Shown: positions 24,720 to 32,816 of the stretch, piece after piece
How the letters are laid out: every line of letters starts with the position of its first letter
Numbering within the stretch: position 1 is the stretch's first letter
Assembly (NCBI RefSeq): GCF_015665295.1
Contig: NZ_JADFAJ010000019.1
Coordinates: forward strand, 1-64,000
DNA length: 64,000 bases
Origin: Maricaulis sp.
GTDB taxonomy: Bacteria > Pseudomonadota > Alphaproteobacteria > Caulobacterales > Maricaulaceae
Reading direction: 5' to 3'
Notes under the pieces: generated by a model
What the model was told of the DNA's origin: nothing
Databases searched by the model: none
The model's input: only the letters and a program-made list of their open reading frames with translations
Translations under genes and position numbers: made by a program

Positions 24720-26074
24720 GTCTGGCTGTCCTTTCTGGCCTTCCGGGCCTGCTTGGCGGCGTGGAAACGGGCCGCCCAGCCCGGCTTGTGGGTTTGCGGC
24801 GTGCGCGCAAGGGCAAGCGCATCAGCCGGCACATCCTCGGTCACGATGGTTCCGGTCGCAGTGAAGGCGCCCGCACCAACAGTCACCGGCGCGACGAGAC
24901 AGGTATTCGAACCGATGAAGGCATTGTCGCCGATCACGGTACGGTGCTTGTCATATCCGTCGTAATTGCAGGTGATGGTCCCGGCTCCGATATTCGCGTT
25001 CGCGCCGATCGACGCATCGCCGATATAGGTAAGGTGGGAGACTTTTGCGCCCTCTGCGAGCTGCGATTTCTTGATCTCGACGAAATTGCCCACTTTCGAG
25101 CCCTCGCCCAGCACCGCGCCGGGCCGCAGCCGCGCGAAGGGTCCAGCCTGGGCTCCGCGTTTGAGGCGGGCACCCTCGATATGCGAATGGGCATGGATGA
25201 CCACGTCTTCCTCGATCACCACGCCGGGGCCGAACACGACATTGGGCTCGATCACCACATCACGGGCGATCTGTGTGTCATAGGCGAAGAAAACAGTCTC
25301 CGGCGCGATCAGGGTCACGCCTTCCGCCATCATCGCGCTGCGCATGCGGGCCTGGAAGGCCGCCTCGGCCTCGGCCAGGTCAGCGCGGGAATTGACGCCA
25401 AGCACCTCGTCCGCACCGGCCACCACCACACTGGCGCGCAGGCCGCGGGCCCGGGCCAGCCCGACGACATCGGTCAGATAGAACTCGCCATTGGCATTGT
25501 CATTGGTGACCTCGCCAAGGAGGTCGAACAACAACTCCGCGGGCGCCGCTAGCACGCCGGAATTGACCAAGCCGACCGCCCGTTCGGCCTCATTGGCGTC
25601 CTTGAACTCGACGATGCGGTCGAGATCGCCGTCGGCATTGGTGATGAGCCGGCCATAGGCGGCCGGGTCGTCCGGCTCGAAGCCGAGCACCGCCACGGCG
25701 GCGCCACCTTCCAGCGCCTCGAAAACGCGCGCTACCGTGGCCGCGGTGATCAGCGGCGTATCTGCATAGAGCACGATGGCGTCGCCGCCCAGATCGCTCA
25801 GCGCGTCACGCGCCGCCTGGACCGCGTGGCCCGTGCCGCGGGGCGGATCCTGCAGCGCCGTGCGCGTGCCCAGCGCCTCGGCGGCGTCACGGACGGCAGG
25901 CGAATGCGCACCCCAGACGGTGACCACATCGGTGGCATTGCAGTCGCCGGCCAGCGCCACGGCCCAGTCCAGCATCGCACGGCCACCGACCTTGTGCAGG
26001 ACCTTGACCGTTTTCGACTTCATCCGTGTGCCCTGGCCTGCGGCGAGGATGATAGCGGCGCGGGATCGGGACAT
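24716..26074 (-). CDS. glmU: bifunctional UDP-GlcNAc pyrophosphorylase / glucosamine-1-phosphate acetyltransferase
   Basis: 452 aa, full length. The N-terminal uridylyltransferase has LAAGQGTRMKSKTVKVLHKV near residues 10-29. The C-terminal left-handed beta-helix has repeated hexapeptides (GPGVVIEEDVVIHAHSHIEG, IGANANIGAGTITCNYDGYD) and the CoA-binding GSNTCLVAPV. It makes UDP-GlcNAc for peptidoglycan and lipopolysaccharide. It is the first gene of the six-gene minus-strand operon; the 115-bp gap to gph (26075-26189) must hold both promoters. The C-terminus ends shortly after the domain. Confidence 0.95.
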   Translation of the reverse strand: MSRSRAAIILAAGQGTRMKSKTVKVLHKVGGRAMLDWAVALAGDCNATDVVTVWGAHSPAVRDAAEALGTRTALQDPPRGTGHAVQAARDALSDLGGDAIVLYADTPLITAATVARVFEALEGGAAVAVLGFEPDDPAAYGRLITNADGDLDRIVEFKDANEAERAVGLVNSGVLAAPAELLFDLLGEVTNDNANGEFYLTDVVGLARARGLRASVVVAGADEVLGVNSRADLAEAEAAFQARMRSAMMAEGVTLIAPETVFFAYDTQIARDVVIEPNVVFGPGVVIEEDVVIHAHSHIEGARLKRGAQAGPFARLRPGAVLGEGSKVGNFVEIKKSQLAEGAKVSHLTYIGDASIGANANIGAGTITCNYDGYDKHRTVIGDNAFIGSNTCLVAPVTVGAGAFTATGTIVTEDVPADALALARTPQTHKPGWAARFHAAKQARKARKDSQT

Positions 26075-26189
26075 TGCGGCTTCCTTGTCCTGTGGAATCG
26101 ACGGTTTCGACCTGTCGTGCGCTATAGCCTATCGCTCCGGTGCGCGTAACCTAGCTTCTCCTGCTTTGCCGGTTCAAAGGCCTGAATTC

Positions 26190-26879
26190 ATGCTCGACTC
26201 CCGAGACGCCGCCCTGTTTGCCGATGCCGCGATCGCCTTTGACCTGGACGGCACGCTGGTCGACACGGCGCCGGACCTTTTGCGCGCGCTCAATGCGGTC
26301 ATCCTTCCGCGCGGATTGGCCGCCGTCGAGCTGCACGCGGTGCGGGCAATGGTCGGGCGCGGTGCGCGCGCCCTGCTTGAGCGCGCCCACGCCAGCCAGG
26401 GCCGCGCGTTCGAGAATGCCGATCAGGCCGTCGCCGAGTTCATCGAGATCTATCGCCAGGACGTCGCCGCCCACAGCCGGGCCTTTGACGGAGTCGAGGC
26501 AACCCTCGGCTGGCTCAGGTCACAGGGCAGCCGGCTGTCGGTGTGCACCAACAAGCCATCGGTGCTGTCGGACATGCTGATCGGGGAATTGGGATTGAGC
26601 GGGTATTTCGACCGCATCATCGGCCCGGAGCGGACCCGCGCGAAAAAGCCGGCGGCGGATCATCTGCTCGATGCGCTGGGCGACGGCTACAGCCGGGCGG
26701 CCCTGGTCGGTGACAGCGAGCCGGATGTCGCGTCTGCGGCAGCGGCCGGTCTGCCAAGCATCGTCATGAGCTATGGCTACAGCGAAAGACCGGCCGACTC
26801 CTTGGGAGCCGGCCGGGTCATTCACGCTTTCAGCGATGTACCGCTGGCGCTCGCCGAATTGTGGCGAGCCACGACCTGA
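26190..26879 (+). CDS. gph: HAD-family phosphoglycolate phosphatase
   Basis: 229 aa from the ATG at 26190, the first methionine before the conserved core; a much longer upstream frame is antisense to glmU and rejected. HAD motif I is FDLDGTLVDTAPDLL near residues 17-31. Motif II is SVCTNKP, and motif III/IV is KKPAADHLL...ALVGDSEPDV. The cap follows motif I, as in Gph. It hydrolyses 2-phosphoglycolate; a related phosphatase role is possible. Convergent with the small gene at 26880, with abutting stop codons in CCTGATCAGG. Confidence 0.88.
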   Translation: MLDSRDAALFADAAIAFDLDGTLVDTAPDLLRALNAVILPRGLAAVELHAVRAMVGRGARALLERAHASQGRAFENADQAVAEFIEIYRQDVAAHSRAFDGVEATLGWLRSQGSRLSVCTNKPSVLSDMLIGELGLSGYFDRIIGPERTRAKKPAADHLLDALGDGYSRAALVGDSEPDVASAAAAGLPSIVMSYGYSERPADSLGAGRVIHAFSDVPLALAELWRATT

Positions 26880-27098
26880 TCAGGCCGTGCGACGCTCGCG
26901 GCCTGCGTCGTTGGCAGCACGGGTCGGCATGCCGTTGACGAGATTCGAGCGCACATCCGTGCGGGCAGAACGCATGGCAGGCATGAAGCCGGCTTCCACG
27001 AGATCCACGGAAACATCATAGCCGCGCTCGGCCCAATAGGCTTCGATACGCGATTTGAGACGACGCGCACCTTCAGGCGTGCACAGATCATTACTCAT
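26880..27098 (-). CDS. small conserved alphaproteobacterial protein
   Basis: 72 aa from the ATG at 27098, with GGAGG 8 bases upstream; the TTG at 27104 is too close to that site. It reads STPEGARRLKSRIEAYW-like near the N-terminus (here CTPEGARRLKSRIEAYWAER), then VEAGFMPAMRSARTDVRSNL and VNGMPTR. I recall similar 60-75-residue proteins as conserved hypotheticals in Caulobacterales and related groups. It is basic and without membrane segments. The function is unknown. Confidence 0.78.
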   Translation of the reverse strand: MSNDLCTPEGARRLKSRIEAYWAERGYDVSVDLVEAGFMPAMRSARTDVRSNLVNGMPTRAANDAGRERRTA

Positions 27099-27301
27099 GA
27101 ACAAAACCTCCTACTCGACCGAAGCTTCCCCCGGCCGGGAATTGCGTCCAATCTGGTGATTGACGGGACGGGCCACGTCGGCCGCGTTCCAGCTTGGGGG
27201 AGGCTGATATAGGCAGGACGGCCGTATGACGAGTGCGTGACGGTGTGGCAAGTTGTCGCACCTGGGGCGCGATGCATCTGCACTTCAACTTCCTCGCGTA
27301 G

Positions 27302-27330
27302 TTGACCGCTTAGAAGTGCCTGCTTATACG
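27302..27330 (+). promoter_or_regulatory. sigma-70-type promoter of tRNA-Val
   Basis: TTGACC (27302-27307), a 17-base spacer and TATACG (27325-27330) lie 19 bases upstream of the tRNA 5' end. This is the best-matching housekeeping promoter in the window. Confidence 0.75.
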
Positions 27331-27349
27331 GTCGCTTTCCGGAAACACC

Positions 27350-27424
27350 GGGCGATTAGCTCAGCGGGAGAGCACCTCGTTCACACCGAGGGGGTCACTG
27401 GTTCAATCCCAGTATCGCCCACCA
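27350..27424 (+). tRNA. tRNA-Val (anticodon CAC)
   Basis: 75 bases including an encoded CCA. Acceptor stem GGGCGAT/ATCGCCC, discriminator A. D arm GCTCAGCGGGAGAGC. Anticodon stem CCTCG/CGAGG with loop TTCACAC, giving anticodon CAC (Val, codon GUG). T arm CTGGTTCAATCCCAG. All stems pair. No terminator is clear in the next 200 bases (27425-27626), where I see nothing else but the candidate iron operator. Confidence 0.97.
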
Positions 27425-27581
27425 TTTCCAACTTTCCGGCACATCCGAACAAGTCAGAATGACGCCGGGCAGTCCGCCTCGAGAGGTTGATTCTTCCGAT
27501 CCGGCCGATGTTCGCACGCGATCAGGTCCACGTGCGGCGCGATGGCGCAGGCCGCGCCTGCAGGGATTTCTTGCGACGCAT

Positions 27582-27595
27582 TCTCATTAATGAGA
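27582..27595. promoter_or_regulatory. candidate iron-responsive operator upstream of ferric transporter
   Basis: TCTCATTAATGAGA is a perfect 14-bp palindrome, AT-rich in a GC-rich background, 31 bases before the start of the ferric-binding protein gene. Position and symmetry fit a Fur/Irr/RirA-type site; the sequence is not an exact match to a classical Fur box. Confidence 0.5.
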
Positions 27596-27626
27596 TGACT
27601 GCCACATCAACAAGATTGGGTGTGAC

Positions 27627-28667
27627 ATGAAATCCGTGAAATTCCTCGCACTTGCCGCAAGCGCCGCACTGGCCGCCTGCTCCCAGCCAGCCACCGAGGA
27701 CAATGACACAGCCGGTGTCGTCAACGTCTACAGCGCGCGCCACTATTCCAGCGATGAAGCGATCTATGCCGCCTTCACCGCCGAGACCGGCATCGAGGTC
27801 AATCTGGTATCGGCCAATGGCGACCAGCTCATCGAACGCGTCCGTGCCGATGGCGAGCGCAGCCCGGCCGACGTCATCATCACCGTCGACGCCGCCCGCC
27901 TGCACCGCGCAGAAGAGGCCGGTCTGTTCGCCCGGACCGATTTTTCCGACCTCACCCACACCGTGCCGGCCAATCTGATCGATCCGGAGGGCTATTGGGT
28001 CAGCTTCGCCAAGCGCTCCCGCGTGATTGCATGGTCGAACACGCGCGTCCAGCCGGGTGAGATCACCCGCTATGAGGACCTGGTTGATCCGCGATGGCAG
28101 GGCCGCATCTGTGTCCGTGACAGCGGCAATGCCTATAACCAGTCACTGCTGGCCTCCCTGGTCGCCCATCTCGGCGAGGAAGGGGCACAGGCCTGGGCCC
28201 AGGGCGTGGTCGACAACATGGCGCGCGCGCCCCAGGGCGGTGACCGCACCCAGATCAACGGAATTGCGGCCGGCGAGTGCGATGTCGCGATCACCAATCA
28301 CTACTACTATGCGATGATGGTCAATTCCGACGATCCGGCAGCCCGGGCGGCGGCCAGCCAGGTGACGCTCTTCTTCCCCAACCAGGAGACAACGGGCGCC
28401 CATGTGAACGTGTCAGGTGCCGGCATCGCCGTGAACGCCCCGCATCCGGAGAATGCCCGCGCCCTGATCGAGTATTTCTTCTCTGACACGGCCCAGCGTG
28501 CCTTTGCAGAGATGACCAATGAAATTCCGGTCCGCACCGATGTCAGCTGGGAAAACCCGACCCTGGCCGCCATGCTTCCCTTCGTCGAAGATGATCTGAA
28601 TGTCTCAGAACTCGGCGACCATAACGAGACCGCGCAACGCATCTTCGACCGCGTCGGCTGGCAGTAG
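27627..28667 (+). CDS. fbpA: ferric iron ABC transporter, substrate-binding lipoprotein
   Basis: 346 aa. It has a signal peptide with lipobox LAAC (Cys20) and then VVNVYSARHYSSDEAIYAAF, the N-terminal beta strand of FutA/FbpA-type iron(III)-binding proteins. The C-terminal half has the tyrosine triplet HYYYAMM used to coordinate ferric iron. Conserved ICVRDSGNAYNQSLLAS and GGDRTQINGIAAGECDVAI are as in the family. It is the first gene of a three-gene transporter operon, followed by the permease two bases later, and is probably repressed by iron through the upstream palindrome. Confidence 0.9.
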   Translation: MKSVKFLALAASAALAACSQPATEDNDTAGVVNVYSARHYSSDEAIYAAFTAETGIEVNLVSANGDQLIERVRADGERSPADVIITVDAARLHRAEEAGLFARTDFSDLTHTVPANLIDPEGYWVSFAKRSRVIAWSNTRVQPGEITRYEDLVDPRWQGRICVRDSGNAYNQSLLASLVAHLGEEGAQAWAQGVVDNMARAPQGGDRTQINGIAAGECDVAITNHYYYAMMVNSDDPAARAAASQVTLFFPNQETTGAHVNVSGAGIAVNAPHPENARALIEYFFSDTAQRAFAEMTNEIPVRTDVSWENPTLAAMLPFVEDDLNVSELGDHNETAQRIFDRVGWQ

Positions 28668-28669
28668 GC

Positions 28670-30292
28670 GTGCGCCTGGCAGCCGCCTTCAGAAGCCCGG
28701 GCCATGTTGTGCCCGGGCGCGCCACCAGCCTGGCCGTCCTCGCCGCGATCCTGTGCGCGGCGCCGATCCTGGCTGTGGTCTGGATCGGCCTGTCCGGCGA
28801 GACCGGTGACTATCTCCGCCATCTCGCCGACACACGCCTGCCGACCTATCTCGTCACATCGGCCGTTGTTGGCCTGATCGCGGCCGGTGGCGCCGGCTTG
28901 ATCGGCACCGGGCTGGGCTGGTTGATGGCGCGAACCGAGTTTGCCGGGCGCCGCACGCTGGGCTGGGCTCTCATCCTGCCGCTCGCGGTGCCGGCCTATG
29001 TCGCCGCCTATGCCTGGCTCGATCTGAGCGCTGCGGGCGGCCCGCTGCATGCGGCCACAGGCGGCCTCTTCCCGACCATTCGCGGCAGCTGGGGGGCGGG
29101 CCTGATGTTCGCCCTTGTGCTCTATCCTTACGTCTACCTGCTGGCCCGCAATACCTTCTCCAGCCAGTCCGCCGACGCCTATAACGCCGCCCGCACGCTG
29201 GGTGCCGGGCCGTTGACGGCCTTCTGGCGTACCTCCCTGCCGATGGCACGGCCGGCGATCGCCGCCGGTCTGGCGCTGGTGGTGATGGAAAGCCTGGCCG
29301 ATTACGGCACCGTCTCGCATCTGGGTGCGCCGACCCTGTCGATCGGCCTGATCCGCGCCTGGAGCGGCGCCGGCTCGCTGGTCGATGCGGCCCGCATTTC
29401 TCTGGTCCTGGTGGTGATCGCCATCTTCGTTTTTGGCCTCGAGCGGGCCCAGCGCAGCCGCGCCCGGACCGTCAATGCCGCCGGACGGCACAATCCGGCA
29501 CCGCGCCTTCAGCTTGATCCGGGACGCAGCCTGCTTGCGCTCATCGCCTGCCTGATCCCGCTGGCGCTCGGCATGGTCATCCCGCTCGGGCGTCTCGCCT
29601 GGCTGGCACTGCACACCGACACCGCGCCGGGCCTGGCGGCCGCCAGCCTGCACTCGCTGACCCTCGCCACCATCACCGCCCTGCTCGCTGCCGGACTGGG
29701 CCTGGCCACCGCCTACGCCCTGCGCAGCCGCACCGCCATCGCCACCCTGGCCGCCCGCGCTGCCGGGCTGGGTTATGCCGTGCCGGGTGCAGTTGCGGCC
29801 GTTGGGGTGATTGCCCTCCTGTCGGGCACCCAGGCGCTGCTCGACCCGGCCTGGCGCGCGCTGACGGGCGATGTCTTCCCGATCCTCTTGACCGCCACCG
29901 GCGGCGCCCTCGTCTTTGCCTATCTGTCGCGCTTTGCTGCCGCCGCCATCAGCCCGGCCGAGACCGCGCTCGCGCAGGTCACACCGTCGCTGGACGGAGC
30001 CGCGCGAACACTCGGAGCCGGCCGCCGGCGCCGAGTGTGGCATATCCACTGGCCGCTGATTGCCGCCGGGGTGACCTCGGCCGGCCTGCTGGTCTTTGTC
30101 GAAGTGCTCAAGGAATTGCCGGCAACGATGATCCTGCGCCCGTTCAACTACGACACGCTGGCGATCATCGCCCATAATTTCGCATCCGATGAAAGACTGG
30201 GCGAGGCCGCCCTGCCCTCGCTCCTGATTCCGCTGGTCGCCCTGCTTCCCATGATCTTCGTGGCCCGTTACCTATCGAGACCGGATCGATAG
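28670..30292 (+). CDS. fbpB: ferric iron ABC transporter, fused permease
   Basis: 540 aa, starting at a GTG 2 bases after the fbpA stop. Two homologous halves of six membrane helices each carry the EAA-type cytoplasmic loop: ARTLGAGPLTAFWRTSLPMA in the first half and ARTLGAGRRRRVWHIHWPLI in the second. This fused arrangement is typical of FbpB/FutB iron permeases. It passes Fe(III) from the lipoprotein across the inner membrane. The following ATPase gene begins 25 bases later. Full length by family standards. Confidence 0.9.
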   Translation: MRLAAAFRSPGHVVPGRATSLAVLAAILCAAPILAVVWIGLSGETGDYLRHLADTRLPTYLVTSAVVGLIAAGGAGLIGTGLGWLMARTEFAGRRTLGWALILPLAVPAYVAAYAWLDLSAAGGPLHAATGGLFPTIRGSWGAGLMFALVLYPYVYLLARNTFSSQSADAYNAARTLGAGPLTAFWRTSLPMARPAIAAGLALVVMESLADYGTVSHLGAPTLSIGLIRAWSGAGSLVDAARISLVLVVIAIFVFGLERAQRSRARTVNAAGRHNPAPRLQLDPGRSLLALIACLIPLALGMVIPLGRLAWLALHTDTAPGLAAASLHSLTLATITALLAAGLGLATAYALRSRTAIATLAARAAGLGYAVPGAVAAVGVIALLSGTQALLDPAWRALTGDVFPILLTATGGALVFAYLSRFAAAAISPAETALAQVTPSLDGAARTLGAGRRRRVWHIHWPLIAAGVTSAGLLVFVEVLKELPATMILRPFNYDTLAIIAHNFASDERLGEAALPSLLIPLVALLPMIFVARYLSRPDR

Positions 30293-30317
30293 TCCACACG
30301 CCCCGGGGGAACGCTGC

Positions 30318-31349
30318 ATGGCGGACGTGCGTACAGTGTTGAGCATTCGCGGGGCAGAGCGTCGCTACCGGGCCGACCACGCCGCGCTGGCGGGGGCTGA
30401 TCTCGACCTGCATGCCGGACGCATTACCGCACTCCTGGGCCCGTCGGGCAGTGGCAAGTCGACCCTGCTGCGCGCCATCGCCGGACTGGAACGCCTTGAA
30501 GCGGGGACGATCTGCCTCGGCGACACGGTCTGGAACGACGCCGCCACCCATGTCCCGCCGGAAGCCCGCCGGGTCGGCATGGTCTTCCAGGACTATGCGC
30601 TTTTCCCGCACATGACCGCGCTGGCCAATGTTGCCTTCGGGCTCACCGGCCCCGACAAGCAGGCCCGCGCCCTGGCGCAACTCGAGGCCGCCGAGCTGGG
30701 TCACAAGGCCAGGGCCTATCCGCACGAGCTCTCGGGCGGTGAGCAACAGCGTGTGGCCCTCGCCCGCGCGCTCGCCCCGCAGCCGGCCGTGGTGCTGCTC
30801 GACGAGCCTTTCTCCGGCCTTGACCGGCGCCTGCGCGGCGAGCTGCGCGAACGCACGGTCGACACGCTGCGCGCTGCCGGCACGACGGCGCTCATCGTCA
30901 CCCATGATGCCGAGGAGGCGATGGCGGTTGCCGACGAGCTGGCCCTGATGGATGGCGGACGCATCATCCAGACCGGTCCGCCGGACGAGGTGTGGATGAG
31001 CCCGGTCAGCGCGACAGCGGCAAAACTCCTGGGCGATGTCGAGATCATCGAAGCGAGCGTTGCTGGCGGTCAGGCCGGGACACCCTTTGGCCCGGTCGAC
31101 GCCAATGGGTTTGAGGATGGTCAGCCGGTCTGGGTCCTGATCCGCCCGCGCGCCTTTACGCTGAGCCTTGATGAGGCGGCACCCTTCACCGTCACCCGTC
31201 GCCGCTCTGCCGGGCCGCACCTGATGCATCGCTTTGCCGGCGCCGGCGGAGAATGGTCGGCGCAGACGCCGGCGCCCTCGCCGATCCGTGAGGGCGACCG
31301 GGTGAGCGTCGCGCTGGACCCGGCTTATGTGCGGGTTGTGTCGCGGTAG
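30318..31349 (+). CDS. fbpC: ferric iron ABC transporter, ATPase
   Basis: 343 aa. Walker A GPSGSGKST is at residues 41-49, Q-loop VFQDYALFPHMTALANVAFG, signature LSGGEQQRVALARAL and Walker B VVLLDEPFSGLD, with switch His in LIVTHDAEEAM. The last 100 residues form a TOBE-like regulatory domain, as in FbpC/PotA-type ATPases. It powers the permease encoded upstream. A long inverted repeat that could end the transcript lies 58 bases downstream. Confidence 0.91.
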   Translation: MADVRTVLSIRGAERRYRADHAALAGADLDLHAGRITALLGPSGSGKSTLLRAIAGLERLEAGTICLGDTVWNDAATHVPPEARRVGMVFQDYALFPHMTALANVAFGLTGPDKQARALAQLEAAELGHKARAYPHELSGGEQQRVALARALAPQPAVVLLDEPFSGLDRRLRGELRERTVDTLRAAGTTALIVTHDAEEAMAVADELALMDGGRIIQTGPPDEVWMSPVSATAAKLLGDVEIIEASVAGGQAGTPFGPVDANGFEDGQPVWVLIRPRAFTLSLDEAAPFTVTRRRSAGPHLMHRFAGAGGEWSAQTPAPSPIREGDRVSVALDPAYVRVVSR

Positions 31350-31406
31350 CCGGAGCGTATGCGCGCTTCGGCGCACAGATACCCACACACCACTTGCCGA
31401 GAGGTC

Positions 31407-31488
31407 GCCGTCTTCGTTTCTTCACGTCAAGGGCGGCGAAGCCGCGGCTTTGCGGGCATGCCCCTTGCCGTGAAGAAACGAAGACGGC
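31407..31488. repeat. long intergenic inverted repeat (MITE- or attenuator-like)
   Basis: Two perfect 20-base arms, beginning GCCGTCTTCG at 31407-31426 and ending GAAGACGGC at 31469-31488, are separated by 42 bases that partly pair again (CAAGGG/CCCTTG). The right side continues into a minus-strand copy of the GATCCATAGATCAC/TTGTCAGCC motif (to about 31530) that is also found at 7352-7393. The 274-bp gap 31350-31623 holds this, the terminator below, and no gene. Confidence 0.75.
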
Positions 31489-31567
31489 CTGCTGGCTGAC
31501 AAGTGATCTATGGATCAAGCTGCGCCCGAGCGCGCTTTTCACTCACCCAAACTCACCCACACACAGC

Positions 31568-31598
31568 AAAACGCCCCCACCATCCGGCGGGGGCGTTT
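31568..31598 (-). terminator. rho-independent terminator of the amino-acid dehydrogenase gene
   Basis: Stem AAACGCCCCC/GGGGGCGTTT with a 10-base loop, 26 bases past the stop at 31624 on the minus strand. Read on that strand, it ends GGGGGCGTTTTGC, giving a short T run. It also has T residues on the plus strand and may be bidirectional. Confidence 0.82.
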
Positions 31599-31623
31599 CA
31601 GTGTCAGTGACTGGCGGCGTGGC

Positions 31624-32697
31624 TTACGCAGCCTTGCCCAGCTTCGCAGCGCGCTTTTCCTCGATGCGCTGACGGGCGATCTCGTCGGCGATGAGGTTGG
31701 AGGGGCGACCCTCGGCATCGGACTGGTCGAGGATTTCGCCGAGCGTCTTTTCCAGACCGATCAGCTTGCCCTTGACCCATTCCGGATTGAAGTCACCGGC
31801 AATCTCGCCCATCACATTGATGATGCCGCCGGCATTGAGGACATAATCCGGCGCGTAGATCATGCCGCGCTTGAGCAGCTCGGCGCCCATCTCGCGGCTG
31901 GCAAGCTGGTTGTTGGCGGCACCGGCAATGATCTTCGCCTTGATGCGATCGATCGTGTCCGGATTGATGATGGCGCCCAGCGCACAGGGTGCGAAGACGT
32001 CGACATCCTGGTCGTAGATCTCGTCCAGACCGACGATGGTTGCACCATATTCCGCCTTGAGGCGTTCCAGGCCATCCATGTTGATGTCGGTGATGAAGAG
32101 CTCGGCACCGGCCTTGTGCAGGTGACCGGCCAGGTAGGAGCCGACATGGCCGGCCGCGCCCTGGATGGCGACCTTGACGCCGGTGAGGTCGGACTTGCCC
32201 AGGCCACGCTCGACGCAGACCTTCAGGCCGCGGAACACGCCCTCGGCGGTCACCGGCGAGGGGTCACCCGAGGCCGCCTTGCCTTCCGGCAGGCCGACCA
32301 CGTGTTCGGTCGAGGCGCGCACGGCCATCATGTCGTCCGGGCTGACGCCGACATCCTCGGCCGTGATGTACTGGCCATTGAGGCTGTCCACGGCGCGGCC
32401 GAAGGCTTCAAACAGGGCGCGCCGGTCAAACGAGCCCTCCGGCTTCATGATGACGGACTTGCCGCCGCCGATCGGCAGATCGGCCATGATGTTCTTGTAG
32501 CTCATGCCCTGGGACAGGCGCAGCACGTCCACGAGGGCGGCCTCCGAGCTGGGATAGGTCCACATGCGGCACCCGCCGCAGGCCGGACCGCTGACCGTGG
32601 AGTGGACACCGATGACGGCTTTCAGCCCGGTGACCTCGTCGGTCGCGAAAAGAATTTTCTCGTGATTGTCGAAAGACGGATGCTCGAGAACACTCAT
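31624..32697 (-). CDS. leucine/valine-type amino-acid dehydrogenase
   Basis: 357 aa from the ATG at 32697. NAD-dependent oxidative deamination of branched-chain amino acids is the likely reaction. It has GGCRMWTYPSSEAALVDVLR, the catalytic lysine in DLPIGGGKSVI, YITAEDVGVSPDDM, the Rossmann motif VAIQGAAGHVGSYLAGHL and later GAANNQLAS, all as in Leu/Phe/Val dehydrogenases rather than the larger glutamate enzymes. A terminator follows. The upstream 119 bases (32698-32816) separate it from the glycosylase gene; nothing else is seen there. Confidence 0.88.
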   Translation of the reverse strand: MSVLEHPSFDNHEKILFATDEVTGLKAVIGVHSTVSGPACGGCRMWTYPSSEAALVDVLRLSQGMSYKNIMADLPIGGGKSVIMKPEGSFDRRALFEAFGRAVDSLNGQYITAEDVGVSPDDMMAVRASTEHVVGLPEGKAASGDPSPVTAEGVFRGLKVCVERGLGKSDLTGVKVAIQGAAGHVGSYLAGHLHKAGAELFITDINMDGLERLKAEYGATIVGLDEIYDQDVDVFAPCALGAIINPDTIDRIKAKIIAGAANNQLASREMGAELLKRGMIYAPDYVLNAGGIINVMGEIAGDFNPEWVKGKLIGLEKTLGEILDQSDAEGRPSNLIADEIARQRIEEKRAAKLGKAA

Positions 32698-32816
32698 AAG
32701 CGGCAAACCCTTTTGTTCAGCTGTTGCGACCGCCTTGCGAGGGGTCACGATTTCGGGCGCCGGAATACCCTTTCAGAGGGCAACACACAAGCGCTCGAAA
32801 ACACCCCGAAACGTGG

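Noticed and set aside
25776-26189. long N-terminal extension of gph
   Set aside because: The extension is antisense to glmU, and the HAD motif I starts about 17 residues after the ATG at 26190, the normal distance.
28307-30175. 622-aa open frame on the minus strand opposite the iron permease
   Set aside because: It is a glycine/arginine/glutamine-rich low-complexity antisense frame of fbpA and fbpB, which have full family motifs and operon spacing.
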